From positions 24,696,818 to 24,760,817 of the forward strand of contig CM037471.1 of assembly GCA_021014325.1 (NCBI GenBank): 64,000 bases of DNA, written 5' to 3'. Numbering within the stretch: the first letter of the stretch is position 1; each line of letters starts with the position of its first letter. This DNA comes from Plazaster borealis (taxonomy: Eukaryota > Echinodermata > Asteroidea > Forcipulatida > Labidiasteridae). Of this stretch, positions 42,701-55,000 are shown in pieces. The translations under genes were made by a program, and so were the position numbers. The notes under the pieces are model-generated. The model searched no databases, had not been told where the DNA came from, and worked only from the letters and a program-made list of their open reading frames with translations.

Positions 42701-43292
42701 AATAGCGCCCCCTCCTAAATTATGGTTACGCCATTGCAAAGCAGAGAGAGGTCACCATTGAACTTCTGGGCTTCTCTGAGCCATCAGCTATATGGGAGAT
42801 TAAACGTGGGTGCAATTTTGTGTCATTTTTATTTCTGTCACATCACTTTTTCCAATCTCCAAAAACACATTGGTGGAATGATAGTGACGGTGCAACTGTG
42901 TACATTTAAAGTGTTGAACGAATTTTGTGAAAAATTGCCAAAATACGGAGCACCAAAGGGACAGGTGAAAACAATTTGAAAACGTAAACTAATAAAGTAA
43001 CATTATTTCGTCCCCTCCAAATAATATTTTACTTTTCAATTACTGTCACATGTCCCTTTAGGCCCTGCTCCATATAACTCGGGGTTCGTCGCAACGACCG
43101 CCTGGAGGATGGAGGGTTACGATCGTGTTCCAACTACTTTTGGCATTGCTAGTGATAGAGTAGTTCGTTTATCGCCTTTGGATTTATCGTGCTTTTTTAC
43201 TTGTTACTTGTTGTTTTACCATAATTTGTGCTTTGTCTCTTTGTGATGTTTTTTTAACGATCTTTGGATGTCGAAGGAACGGTAGATTGGAC

Positions 43293-43323
43293 CATGGAGG
43301 TAGAATTCTAATTCTGCCTCCAC
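43293..43323. mobile_element. 31-bp palindrome flanked by GATTGGAC direct repeats
   Basis: CATGGAGGTAGAATT and TAATTCTGCCTCCAC are imperfect inverted arms around one central C. The 8-bp sequence GATTGGAC lies directly on both sides (43285-43292 and 43324-43331). The end sequence CATGGAG is shared with 39731-39753 and 35282-35307. Confidence 0.75.
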
Positions 43324-44248
43324 GATTGGACTGACGTGTGTTATTTAGGTTGTTTACACACGCCTTTGTTCTGGATGGATATGCAGACTGGATCCTCATA
43401 CGTCGCCATAGGTATAATATGTACATAAACAGAGCACCAGTCTACTTGCAACATTGCACAATAGACCTTTCTATTGTTGATAAACAAACCGCGCTGTTGG
43501 TGGACGGCCGCATGTTAGCAAAACATACGATCGTGTTTCTGAGCAAATTCAACATTTCTGCAAATTTTCAAATAAATAAAATACATTCCATGATCGGTTG
43601 CTTTGTTTCCAACAAATTCAACACTAGTTTTGAATATTTGTGTACATTGTTACAAACTGTGGCTATCTGTTTTTGATTTGGATCTATGGCTTTCCATAGT
43701 TTTCCAACCTCGCTTGGCAAAAACTCGGGCTTTGACGTTGCAATAGAAAGGTCGTCACGTAAATTTGACACTTGCAACGGCGGTAAAGTGTATACGCTGA
43801 CCTTTGACCGCTTTTGTTTTTGTCAATAATTTCTCGCTATTTACGTGACATTTTGATGATTAAAAAAACCCAAAAAATCATCTAAAAATTATTGTCTATG
43901 ACTCTACCTGATCAGTTAAATACGTAAACCATAAACCAGTTTGCTCCTTTAATGTTTTGTTTGACATGCGCGTATTTCAATTACCGGGCTCCGAAAATAA
44001 AAAATAAACAAAAAAACCCTCATAATAATGTAAATTACAATACTTAAAAAAAAAGGACATCGATGCGTTTTTTATGTGGACAATATGATAGTTAAGGGAA
44101 GTACATGACTGTTTTATTATTGTTTTTCTTTTCGAAGTTCCCACTTTGTTCAATAAACACATCATCCATCAACCTGTATAAACTTCATTCAAATTCGCGT
44201 TTTGTGAGAATTCTGTAGTGCATAAGAGTGCATGTTTAGTTTTGCGAG

Positions 44249-45137
44249 CTACACTCTAAACAAATTGTTGTCATGTTGACAAGAACATTCTTGTTTTGCC
44301 ATGGTGTAAGAATTCACAGGTTTTCTCTTGTCATAGTGACAAGATAATTTCTCGTCACTGGCTTGTTATTATCTTGTCCCGTGACGCCAGTAGCCTTGTC
44401 ATTACCTATTGGGATATTTGCCAATTGTGTTTTGTCACTTTTTCCAATATTGGACTAAATAGCGAAAAGGACAAGTTTGGCCTGCATCTACATTTAGGGA
44501 CTGATTCACCGGGGGTCTCGTTTAAAGTTTGTCATTGGTTAAGCAACAAACAAGATATGTATTGTAATTTTAGTCTTGCTAAGATTAAACATATTACTTT
44601 ATTAAGCTTCGTTCCAAGTATACACTTTTTGGGCTTTACTTTCTACCCATGGTGTGTAATTTTGATGTTTTTTGTTTCAATTAAACTTCCTACTTATAGC
44701 TATAAACTTACACACATTTAAATGTAAGCTACTGTGCAGAAAAGGCTATTATACCTACAATGGCTTTGAATAAACGTCGAGTTCTATATTTGTGCATAAT
44801 TAATTAGATCCCACCAAGGTTGTCACAATGACTAAATGATCTCGTCAATGTCTTGTCAAAATGTTGTCATCTTGTGGTTTTGCTCTGGTCATGGTAACCC
44901 TGTGATCTTGTCAATATCTTATCAAAATCTTGTCATACTGACCAGTCTTTAGTGATACCGCTATAATGAGTGCATGCGCAAAGTGAATGACGTCACTTTC
45001 TTGTCAAAGAAAAATTATATTCTGTGTTACACACTTGGAATCTTGTCAGTATGACAAGTTGGTCTTGTTAACAATGCATGACAAGATGTCATTTGGTCAA
45101 CTTGACAAGAAATTCGCTCGCTGTGTTTTCAGTGTAT
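44249..45137. mobile_element. fold-back element built of TTGTCA/TGACAA half-sites
   Basis: Left end TACACTCTAAAC and right end GTTTTCAGTGTA are inverted ends of the TACACT-GAAAAC type. The outer 200 bp on each side are full of CTTGTCA-n-TGACAAG pairs (for example CTTGTCATAGTGACAAG and CTTGTCAGTATGACAAG). The centre is unrelated AT-rich sequence. Confidence 0.6.
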
Positions 45138-45831
45138 GGACATGGTGTAGAGTAACTGAAATAAACAATGGGGGGGGGGCAATGGAGTCTTCAAATACTG
45201 TTTTCCCGATGTTGACAGTATTATATGGTAATATTTCCGGGGGGTGGTACTGGTATGAACTTGTTAGTGAACTTTCCGCTTGAAACTAACCAGTAGTTTG
45301 TTGAATACCTATTATTGTACATTGACTATAACCTCCAAGGTGACTGTGATGAATATTCAGTTATCACGTCAATGTCTGGTGTACAGAAACGTCAACATCG
45401 CATTCATCCCTTTCAGTCAGGTTCAGTAAAAGCAAAAAAACAAAAAAAAAAATCAAAATTCCCAAATCAGTGTGCAATAATGAATACAACAACAACAGTT
45501 CAAGTTGTAGTGTTTGTTTGCAAGGGGAATACCCCGATACCTCCCGAATTCATAGTGTGACTGACCTAGCTGACCTGTTCTTTCCTATAACAAATGCTTA
45601 TTCTCAGACAGTTACTAAAATCAGGAACTGGCTACGAATAAACCGTGGTTCTGTGAGAAAAAAATATATAAAAATAGGGTTAGTCCCGAATGTTGATTCT
45701 ACAATGATTCTTAGGAGGAGTTTTGTTTTACTGTTTTTAATGAATCTACCAAACAAGTTGTATATATATCAAAATAAATCTCATATTAATATGATTCATT
45801 CTGATTTCCAATTATTAGCAACCACTACTTA

Positions 45832-46065
45832 ACACTGCAAACAATTATAACACTTTTCGGTGTTACTAGAGGACTACACCAATTTGGTGTCATTTTAACA
45901 CTTTTGGTGTTTCTCATTTACACCCATGGGTGTGTCAGTACACCATGGGTGTAAAGAATAACACCAAATGTGTTAAAATAACACCCACAATTTTAACACC
46001 GGTGAAATTTTTTGGTGTTGTCCTCTAGTAACACCGGGGTGTTAAATTCCCAGTTTTTGCTGTGT
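45832..46065. mobile_element. 234-bp palindromic MITE with ACAC-GCAAA ends
   Basis: Left ACACTGCAAACAATT and right (inverted) ACACAGCAAAAACTG, followed inward by inverted GGTGTTACTAGAGGAC blocks and a central hairpin (TTTACACCCATGG / CCATGGGTGTAAA). Nearly every segment pairs with another, with many GGTGTTA/TAACACC repeats. Confidence 0.85.
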
Positions 46066-46740
46066 ACCTTTGAGTCACGGGACGTTAAAAGAGAGAAAGG
46101 AATAAGTTATAGGATAAGATAGGCCCTACAATAAATATTAAATTTATGTGAAAATCCATTCAATGATATTTCCCTTTAGGTTTAAAGTGGACGAATGTCA
46201 ACGCGACGTAAGCACCGAGCACATACCATTGTTAGGATCAGGAAGTCTGTATAGACCTATAACTCTGGTAAACAGAAAGTGTAGGATTGGAAGTAGTTGA
46301 ACCCCCCCCCCCCACCAGAAAAAATATAAATGAATAAATAAATAAATAATAATCGAAAGAAGAAGCAGAAGAAGAAAAAAAATTGGAGGGTTGGTTTAAA
46401 TCAGAAAACCTCACTTATAAAGTTCAAGATTGCTGACCCGAGAAACGTCTGAAATAAAGTCAAGAAAGGATCCTCAAATCACACTTTTACTAATTTTGTT
46501 TTCTTGCAGCAATCAAATGCACTCGTCCGTGCACAAAAATCGCAAAACAGAAAGAGATCGCAAAATATGATGATTTTTACAAGTTGGTTCAATGGTATGT
46601 CCATTGAAAACTGGAGAATGAAAGTGAATTTATTCATCCATACCTAAACGACCTTTAAATGTAAAGCAAAACCAGGAAAGGACATTTTTCGGATCGTTCT
46701 CCGCGTGGGTTTACAAATTGTTGTTTTCATTTTAGACTTC

Positions 46741-46817
46741 CTGTAACACAACAGCCACTCGCAACACTTGACTCCATCGGGATTGCCATTAGACAATCCA
46801 GCTGCTGAACTTCAAAG
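46741..46817 (+). promoter_or_regulatory. candidate 5' UTR exon of the HYR/FN3 receptor gene
   Basis: A non-coding stretch ending CTTCAAAG|GTAAGT, a strong donor, about 2.2 kb before the first coding exon, whose acceptor precedes the ATG by 16 bp. A first non-coding exon must exist somewhere upstream; this is the best candidate. The 5' limit is a guess. Confidence 0.35.
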
Positions 46818-46902
46818 GTAAGTTACCAAAAGAATCGTCTTTAGGAATTGTTGTGGTTAAATGTAAAATGTTCAACTTTGAATTATAAATTTCGTTTTTG
46901 AT

Positions 46903-47275
46903 ACCACCAAGTCGACATTAGTAAAGTACCGGTAGGCCTACAAGGCGACTTACCATAATTATCTAAACCACCAAGTCGACTTTTGAATAGTACAAGGTGA
47001 ATTACCATGATTATCTAAACCACTAAGTCGACTTTAGTATAGTACAAGGTGAATTACCATGATTATCTATACCACCAAGTCGACTTTAGTATAGTACATG
47101 GCGACTTACCATAATCATCTATACCACCATGTCAACTTTAGTACTATAGTACGACTTACCATGATTATCTCTACCATCAAGTCGACTTTAGAATAGTACA
47201 AAGCGACTTACCATGAGTATTTATATCACCAAGTCGACTTTTGTAAGGTACAAAGGCGACTTACCATGATTATCT
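46903..47275. repeat. about 52-bp tandem array
   Basis: Seven diverged copies containing CCACCAAGTCGACTTTAG, ATAGTACAAGG and TTACCATGATTATCTA. SalI-type GTCGAC recurs in most units. It sits in the putative first intron of the receptor gene. Confidence 0.85.
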
Positions 47276-47634
47276 GTGCTTGTAAAATTGCGGGTACAAC
47301 TATGTTAATCTCTTGTGGGAGGAGTGTTAGCTCTGCATCATCAGAAGTCCAGCATTGTCCTGAAGACGAGCAGATTGTACATTCGAAACGTTGAGACTAC
47401 AACGGCTGTTTTCAGAGCTAACAAACCCCCGTAAGAGATTTACACACCCTAAGTTTACCAATAATAGTTACAAGTTCTTACTATCAACATCATGCAAAGA
47501 TTTAAACATCACTTAAAAGAAGTATTTATTTTTTATAGCGTTAATCCTCTTCCCAGTAAGGTACTTCATGCTTATAAATTTATTGAATTTGTTTGTACAT
47601 CCTAAAAACTAGTCCGTTTAGTTGTATACTTCCA

Positions 47635-47866
47635 TTAAAGGGACACGTTGCCTTGGATCGGGTGAGTTGGTCTGTCAAAAGCATTTGTAACCGTTTGTTA
47701 TAAAATGCATATGGTTAGAAAGATGTTATAAAAGTAGAATACAATGATCAACACAAATATGCCTCGAAATCGCGTGGTTTTCCTTTTACACCGTGAACAA
47801 ACACGGTCGGCCATTTTGTGGAGTCAAAGTCAACATTTTGACTCCACAAAATGGCCGACCGTGTTA
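47635..47866. mobile_element. hairpin element with 29-bp perfect arms
   Basis: Begins TTAAAGGGACACGTTGCC. Arms 47800-47828 and 47837-47865 (ACACGGTCGGCCATTTTGTG plus GAGTCAAA) are perfect inverted repeats separated by 8 bp. I recall this family as common in echinoderm sequence. The right terminus beyond the hairpin is not recognisable. Confidence 0.7.
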
Positions 47867-48339
47867 GTTCCTAGTTTTGAAACCATTTCTATGACGGAAA
47901 AATCTTTAGATTTGATTGTGATTGTAGTTTTCGGTTGTTATTCCTGGTTTCGCTTTGCATTCGATCTTCGATCAAGACTCGTTGGTAAACAAAACAATGA
48001 GAGTAATTGATATTAATCTGGGTCTGTGTGAAACTAAACTACCACAATGGACTTCCTTGTAGTACTAGGTCGGTAATACGACACGATGATCTCACTCTCG
48101 TTGCACTGTTAATTGATATTAATGTGAAATTAAACATCGTACCTCAAATGTGTTTATTATCAATAACATCAGCAGAGGAGTAACAGTAGCTTTGGAAACA
48201 GCACCAGCAAAGCAACAACTTCAGCGGCAGCAGTAGCAGCAACGAACAACAAATATAGACGTATAGCAGCAGCATTGCAGCGTGTAGCAGCAACAAAGGT
48301 AGCTGAGCTTGGTATTTTGACCCACTTGTGCAAACTACC

Positions 48340-48515
48340 GGGTCAGAATTAACCCGGATCCCGGCTTCCAGGGATCCTAAAATAGGATTTTAACTTGGAT
48401 TCTACGTCAGTTTCTGGGTCTTTTGACACAGATTCCGGGTCATACTGACCTAGAAATTGGTCAGGCCCCGGGGACCCGGATCTGGTTCAATTCTGACGCG
48501 GACATTTCAGTGTAA
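48340..48515. mobile_element. GC-rich fold-back element
   Basis: Left CCGGGTCAGAATTAACCCGG, right end the inverse of GCGTCAGAATTGAACCAGAT; the outer right end reads TTTCAGTGTA (TACACTGAAA inverted), like the elements at 44249 and 45832. Confidence 0.6.
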
Positions 48516-48689
48516 CAAGGGTGTAAAGCCGGCATCTTCGTCTGACCCGGGTTTCGTTTGATATTGCCTCAAATTTATACAAATTATACACTTCTTGTAC
48601 TTCTTTATCGGTCAACAAAGGAAGAGCCCATTTGACCTTTATTTTGTTCTTTTCCAATCATCTTCGAAGTCTCTTTATGATAATGTTTT

Positions 48690-48845
48690 CGTCCCCGGCG
48701 AACATGACCGAGCAGTTTGTCAGCCAGAGCCAGTGAAACCTGTGAAAATTTAAGCTCAATCGGTCATCGGAGTCACGAGAAAAATAGTGAGAAAACCTTA
48801 AATGTTTTCACTGTTTTAAACATAAAGTTTTGGTCTCGCGAAATT
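48690..48845. repeat. partial copy of the 55836-56217 element family
   Basis: GAAACCTGTGAAAATTTAAG, CGGTCATCGGAGTCACGAGA and AAATAGTGAGAAAACC correspond block by block to the interior of 55836-56217. No terminal repeats remain. Confidence 0.6.
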
Positions 48846-49007
48846 AAAACCAATTGTTTTACCCCATGACCATTTTTACATTTTTAAGTTAGGCCTATGC
48901 GCAAAACTGTGAACACATTTTCGACCAATGTTGTGTACACCCTACTAAGATTTATGTAACGAGGGTTTTAATTTGTAATCTTTTTCCACAGCCAAGATTT
49001 GACCAAA

Positions 49008-49098
49008 ATGGCGAGAAGAAATTATATTGGAGGAAATGGATACATCATGCTCGTCGCAGCTTCAACAGTTCTTGCTCTAATTGTGAGAGTGGATGCAG
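49008..49098 (+). CDS. receptor exon 1, signal peptide
   Basis: Acceptor CTTTTTCCACAG at 48990, short leader, then ATG in a good context (CCAAAATGG). Encodes a basic start and hydrophobic core IMLVAASTVLALIV, then DA|G at GCAG|GTACAA (phase 1). Confidence 0.85.
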
Positions 49099-52000
49099 GT
49101 ACAATGTTCACTTCATTTAAAAAGGTTTTCGCGCTCAACAAATCAGCTTTTACAGTTATCTCCACAAATACAAATTAAGCATAAAATTACTGGCTGATTT
49201 TGATTATATATCATAGAGCTTTATGATCAAATATTCTCCCTCATAGTGGCGTAAATCCGTGTTTAAAAGTTGGATAAGTGTATGATATAGGGAAGCGGAC
49301 ACGTACTCAAGAACTACTCGGCCATTTTATGGTGTGTCGTGGCCGAGCGGTGTCATGCATCGGACTCAAGTTATCGGAGTGTGGGTTCGATTCCCAGTCA
49401 TAACACTTCCTTGAACAAGGCACCTAAACATAATTTATTCTCTCAACCAGATGCATAAATGGGAACCTGAGAGGGCTAAGACAGTATTTGTTGGTTTAGC
49501 CCCTTAGCCCCAACTTCAGCAGTTTACAATATCAAAATGTTGTTCTGGTGAATTTTTGGAACGCTAAATTAGACGTTTGGATTTTCTTTTTTCTTGACAG
49601 TGGCTTGTCCCGGTTTAAATGATGTATCACTGCTAACGGACGAAGATAAAGGAACGGCCATGTTTGAATTCGAGCAACCAGAAAACTACACCTGCACGCC
49701 CACATCTGGGGCCATGTTAGTAGATAACCCATCCTCTAAAAATGTTTAGTATTGTCAAAGTGAATTCCCTCTTGAGATATGAGCATGTTTTCCCTTGTCA
49801 TTGGTTTAGGGTGTTTTCAAGCCCGGTGTGACAGGAGCTTCTGCTCCCCCATACGGCGAACTGCATACAAATTTATTCGGATAGCGCCCTCTTTTGAATC
49901 AACCTCCTTCAGCACATGTTCATTTCTCATGGGGAACAGCATCTCCGGGAACAGATTTCCCTAAGCGAACGGATCCAGGAAATATTGAAAAACCAAAATA
50001 TCAACTCCGTGTTGAGCTCCACATGTTCTATTGTTTATGCGACGTTGGCCTACGTGACCAGTCCTTCTCGGGCTGGGCAACAATGCACCAAGTAATTACT
50101 GCAGCAACACCGATTCTACTGAGAATACAGTCCTTTTACGACTGGGTTATGACTCACCTGCCATGTTACCCAACAAGACATTATGTGTCGTTATGTCAGT
50201 TCATCATCAATGCTTGAGAGAAAAAAGTATCAATATTGTAACACGATAATTGGGTGTCACTAATATTGTAGGCTGGCCGACAAAGCATAAATAAAACTCC
50301 AATCAACTCGTATCTTTGGGCTGGAATACAGATAATACTTAGATCTGTAGAGCTTTACAAAGAAGATCAGACGAGAAGTATAATGAAAAGAAGAAAACAC
50401 TGGATTGGGCCACAGTGCCAGATTTGGCACTGGGCTAACCAGTCTATAAGTCCAGAAGAGAGAAGAATAATCTAAAGATAGAACATAAGGGCATTATATA
50501 TATATCTTGGTTACTGTATATGGAGCAGAGACTGGTCACTGACATGCAGGAAGTGTCAGTAAGGCATGGTCAGTGGGGGTGGTCTATATAGGTCATACAA
50601 AGGTACATATTTGTGAAAGTCCCAGACGGTCAGTGTAGACACTGCCATCTGGGTGGGGGCAATGAAAGGATTTATGGTTGGGCACCTGTTGGCTTCTAAG
50701 ACTAGGGGAGTGTGGGGTTAACACAATTCATGCAATTACAAGCTTAAAATATCTTGTGCTGCACGCCTTAGACCAAGAGCATTAGCTTTTGGCCTCCTAA
50801 CCTGGAAATAGCTCATAACAAGCTTGTGGGGGGTTTTCAGGATGGGTGCAAACATTTGTCTAGAGAGACATTGCACTAAAATATCCAAGAAACTCCCCCG
50901 GAGCTCTTTCCAAAATCCAAGATGGCGTTCAAAATGACGCCTATTTTAACTTAATGCCCATGGACTATAAGGGTTTATACACTGATAAACATTGTTCTAG
51001 CCTGGATCCGCGCCTGATGTTCTTTGAAAACAGAAAGTTTAAATTTATTTGTAAAAGACAAGTTTTTTTTTGTATTGCGTATAAACAGTTAAACCGTGAA
51101 ACTAAAGGTTTATTCAAATCCTGAAGTTTTATCCCCTCTACGATGTGGCAACGTATTTGCTAGGTGAGTGGATCACATAGACTGTGCAAGTCTCTTGCGT
51201 ATCGAAAACGAGAAAACAACTCGAACGAAAGCTATATTTTTCTTTGAAATAAAATCTTCTGTTTATACAAACATTCTTGAAAAATTACACTGAAACTCAC
51301 CGGCATAAGCCCAATATACTCACTGGGGTTCCTATAAAATTATCCCTCCCAACTAACAAACATTACGAGCATGGCAAGAGCATTGTTCCCTACACAATAA
51401 AATTAACAGAGAACATTGTATGTTCTCTTTCCCTGACGAATGCCAAACGGAACGGAGGGAGGTCGTAAGTTGGACGTAAATGTTTATTATTATAATATTC
51501 CTCAGGTTTAATCTGGGATCGACTTCAGTGGAATGTGAATTGGGTGATGTGACATGCACCTTTCAAGTACAAGTCAATGGTAAGTAACTATAAATTATCG
51601 GCCCTTCCGACGGTCATTAGACTGGAGTGTTTACATGTAGGCCTCCCTACATCTTTTTGCCACGAGGTCCGACTTAATGTCTGTCGTAGCTCTTAGGTCT
51701 CTCGTTGAGTGACAGATATAAAGTATAATTCTCAGAAATATGCACATTAAAAGAACTATATAATACGAACAGTTCCTGAAATGTGTGCTGCCGCCTAGTG
51801 TCCTGAAGACCCCTAACACCCACCCCCACCCCACCCCCACCCCACCCCAACCCCATGAACAAATTTCTTGAGGTATAGGCCTATTTGTCAGATTTTTTCT
51901 TATAATCAGACGGACAGTCACCAACCATAACAAGCTGTCCGCCGAGCAAAAGTGCAGATACGAGCCCTGGCGTTGCAACAGGCACAACCACATGGAGTTT

Positions 52001-55000
52001 CGGGGCCTCTGACAACGTTGGAGTTCTCATCCAGACGTGTAGTACAACTAGCGGTGCACAATTCCCTATCGGTATTACCTCTGTGACATGCACAGCGACA
52101 GATGCAGCTGGGAATACGGCTAGTTGTCAATTTTCAGTCATCATAGTTGGTAAGTCAGAATGTGGTTCAAAATGTGGTTAAAAATATTTATATACATATT
52201 CCTGGTTACGGGCCTCATGAAACACAATATCCGGAGACACATTATCCGTTGGAGACCAACATTTTAGCCATGCAAGGCAGACGGAATCTGAACCTTTTCG
52301 TAATTCGATCGAATGATTGGCTGTCACTATTTCTATTAAAATAAACAAAATCAGCAAAATTCATGATTTTCAAAATGCTGAATTTGTATCAACTAGACAA
52401 TGAAGACCCTGTCATCACTAGCTGCATTTGTATTAACTAGACAATGAACTTGAATGAAGACCCTGTCATCACTAGCTGCATTTGTATTAACTAGACAATG
52501 AACTTGAATGAAGACCCTGTTCATTACTAGCTGCATTTGTATTAACTAGACAATGAAGACCCTGTCATTACTAGCTGCCCTGAAGACATTGCTTCAATCA
52601 TCCAACTGATCAACTCGCAACTCCCTTCACTGACCTCCGTGATTACGTGGGACACTCCGGCTACCAGTGATAACTCAGGGGGGCCAGTGGAACTGACTTC
52701 TACCCACGAACAAGGCTCAGAGTTTCCTATTGGGGTTACCAATGTAGTGTACACAGCTGCAGACGAGCATGGGAACTCGGAGACTTGTCTATTTCAGGTG
52801 AAAGTGATAGGTAAGTGAGTCCTACCTTAGAGATAGGACCACGGAAGGAGTTACAACTCTCTTACTTCAGAGGAAACATGATCACCGCCGCAAATACCTT
52901 GCAGTCATATGCTAATCATATTGTGACTGCTGACACAAACATCCGCCTTGCGGTCAGCCAATTGTCCATAGCAGAGCTGCGCAGTGAATTTTGGGTAATC
53001 GGCGTGCGCAGAACCCCAAACCAGTAGTTCTGCTGAATGGAAGCGTTTCAGGAAAAGAATATTCACAGTCTTAAAATGTTTGGATTTGTGGTTTGGAGTT
53101 GGCTAAGGTTGGCGTGTCGTGGCCGAGCGGATAAGAACACCGAACTCAAGCTCTGGTGTTTCTGATCAGCAGAGTGTGGGTTCGAATCCCAGTCGTGACA
53201 CTTGTGCCCTTAAGCAAGACACTTAACCACATGCTTCGTCCTTCGGATGGGACGTTAAGCCGTAGGTCCCGTGTGTTGTGTAATGCACGTAAAAGAACCC
53301 AGTGCACTTTTCGAAAAGAGAAGGGGTTTGCCCCGGTGTTCCTGGTTTGATCGGCAGCATATTGCGCCACAGCACCTTGTAAACCATTACATGACGCTAT
53401 GTAAAGGACTTGGTCTCATACTTCAAAACGTAGCTCCACAATACCTTGCAGGAAAATAATGAACGTTAAAAGCGCCTTGAGCGTCACTGAGTGACGGATA
53501 TGTGCGCTATATAAGAAGCCATTATTATTATTATTATTATCAATTAACATGTTCAACAAGAAAAACTCACTCCCTTCCAGATGCACACTTTTTTGACTCA
53601 GAAAATCCATGAAAATTGTATATACGTCAGTTTTAACAAAAGTCATAATTCTTGCATGAATTTTGAAGATTTTTGTGTATATTCTCTTAGCCTTGGTTGA
53701 TTTTCAAAAACAAAACATTGACGGAAACTTGTCATTAAAATCTTCGCGATTGCGTGCGTCTTTATGAACCAGGGTGAACTGTACTCGACTGCGCATTCGA
53801 TGAAGTATTATTTGACGCGAAATATCTACTCCATTATTGTGGAATATCTTGCAGCGAAATGACGTCAGAAAATATGACACAGTATTCTTCAACGCAGGTC
53901 GCAAATGAGCTGTAGTTTACCAGTGTAAAATGCGGCGTTGCACATGCTACACAAAAGGTTCGTTTGGCTCATTGATCACTATTGTTACTGCCGGGGAGGT
54001 TCGAACTCCTTCCGTGGTCCTATCTCTATGGTCCTACTACTCCCTAAACAAATCTATTTCAGCTTTTGAATCAATTTGATTGGTGTCACGATCACAATAT
54101 AATCTTGGTTGCGCCATTTGGAGTCAGTGTCCCAGTCTGTTACGCTTTTGTCATGTCTAATATTTTATACGTGCAATTTGACTCCCAAAATGGAGAGCGT
54201 GGCAGACAGTTGCCCCATTGTGACGTTGGTTTAAGGTGTCAATAGGATAGCGATATGAAGTTTTCAAAAACTGCTTGAATATAATTAGTTTGAAAAAAAG
54301 TGTCAAAAACTAGTGGTATGCCCCCTTCTTGCCACCCCAAAATAAGACACGTTAAAAAGGGCATAAATGAATGGTTCGATACATAACAAATTGTCTTTGC
54401 TCCCGCTTTCCCTCAAATGAAACGTAGCCTATAAAATTCAAATTTAGTCAATAAAGCTGGCATGAAATGCACTTTAGAAAACAGTCACAATGATTGATAA
54501 TGTGTGTATGCTCAAAATTCAAAATCAAAAATATTATTTAAAAAAACCTCGTAGACGTTTAAAATGAGAAGATTATGACTATGTAATTGTTTATCTTTTC
54601 TCTTCCCTGTTCAATAGTTCACCCACCAAATAACGATATAATGATCAGAAACGGTCTGACCTCAGGTGTGTGTTTAACAGTCAAGTGGCCAGAATCTGCT
54701 GATGAAACGGTTGAAGAGTACTCCATTTATGCTTATAAACAAGTAAGTCGATTACATTAAACACAATCGACCGAACATGCCAAAGAGGAACGACCGTAAG
54801 TTTTTTTTTCTGTGTATGGCCTAATGGAAGACTTTGTTTCACAAGTTGGCAGCAAAATGCAATTATGTAGATTCAATCTCATCCTCTAGTTTACTATGAT
54901 AGCATTCAACTAAATAGTGTGGGGGAAAGAAAGGAAAATAAAAACTCAACAACACACAGGTAAACTTGTGTGACTTTTGAGTTCAAAACCCTACATTCTA

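Larger units (their letters stand above)
39761..46740. other. gene-poor interval rich in fold-back elements
   Basis: Holds half-sites CCATGGAGGTAGAATT (about 40314) and CGTGGAGGTAGAA (about 40826), homopolymer-bearing modules (41585-41765, 42636-42735), CAAACAAACAC microsatellite (42440-42550), and two larger fold-back elements listed separately. No coding exon was recognised. Confidence 0.5.
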
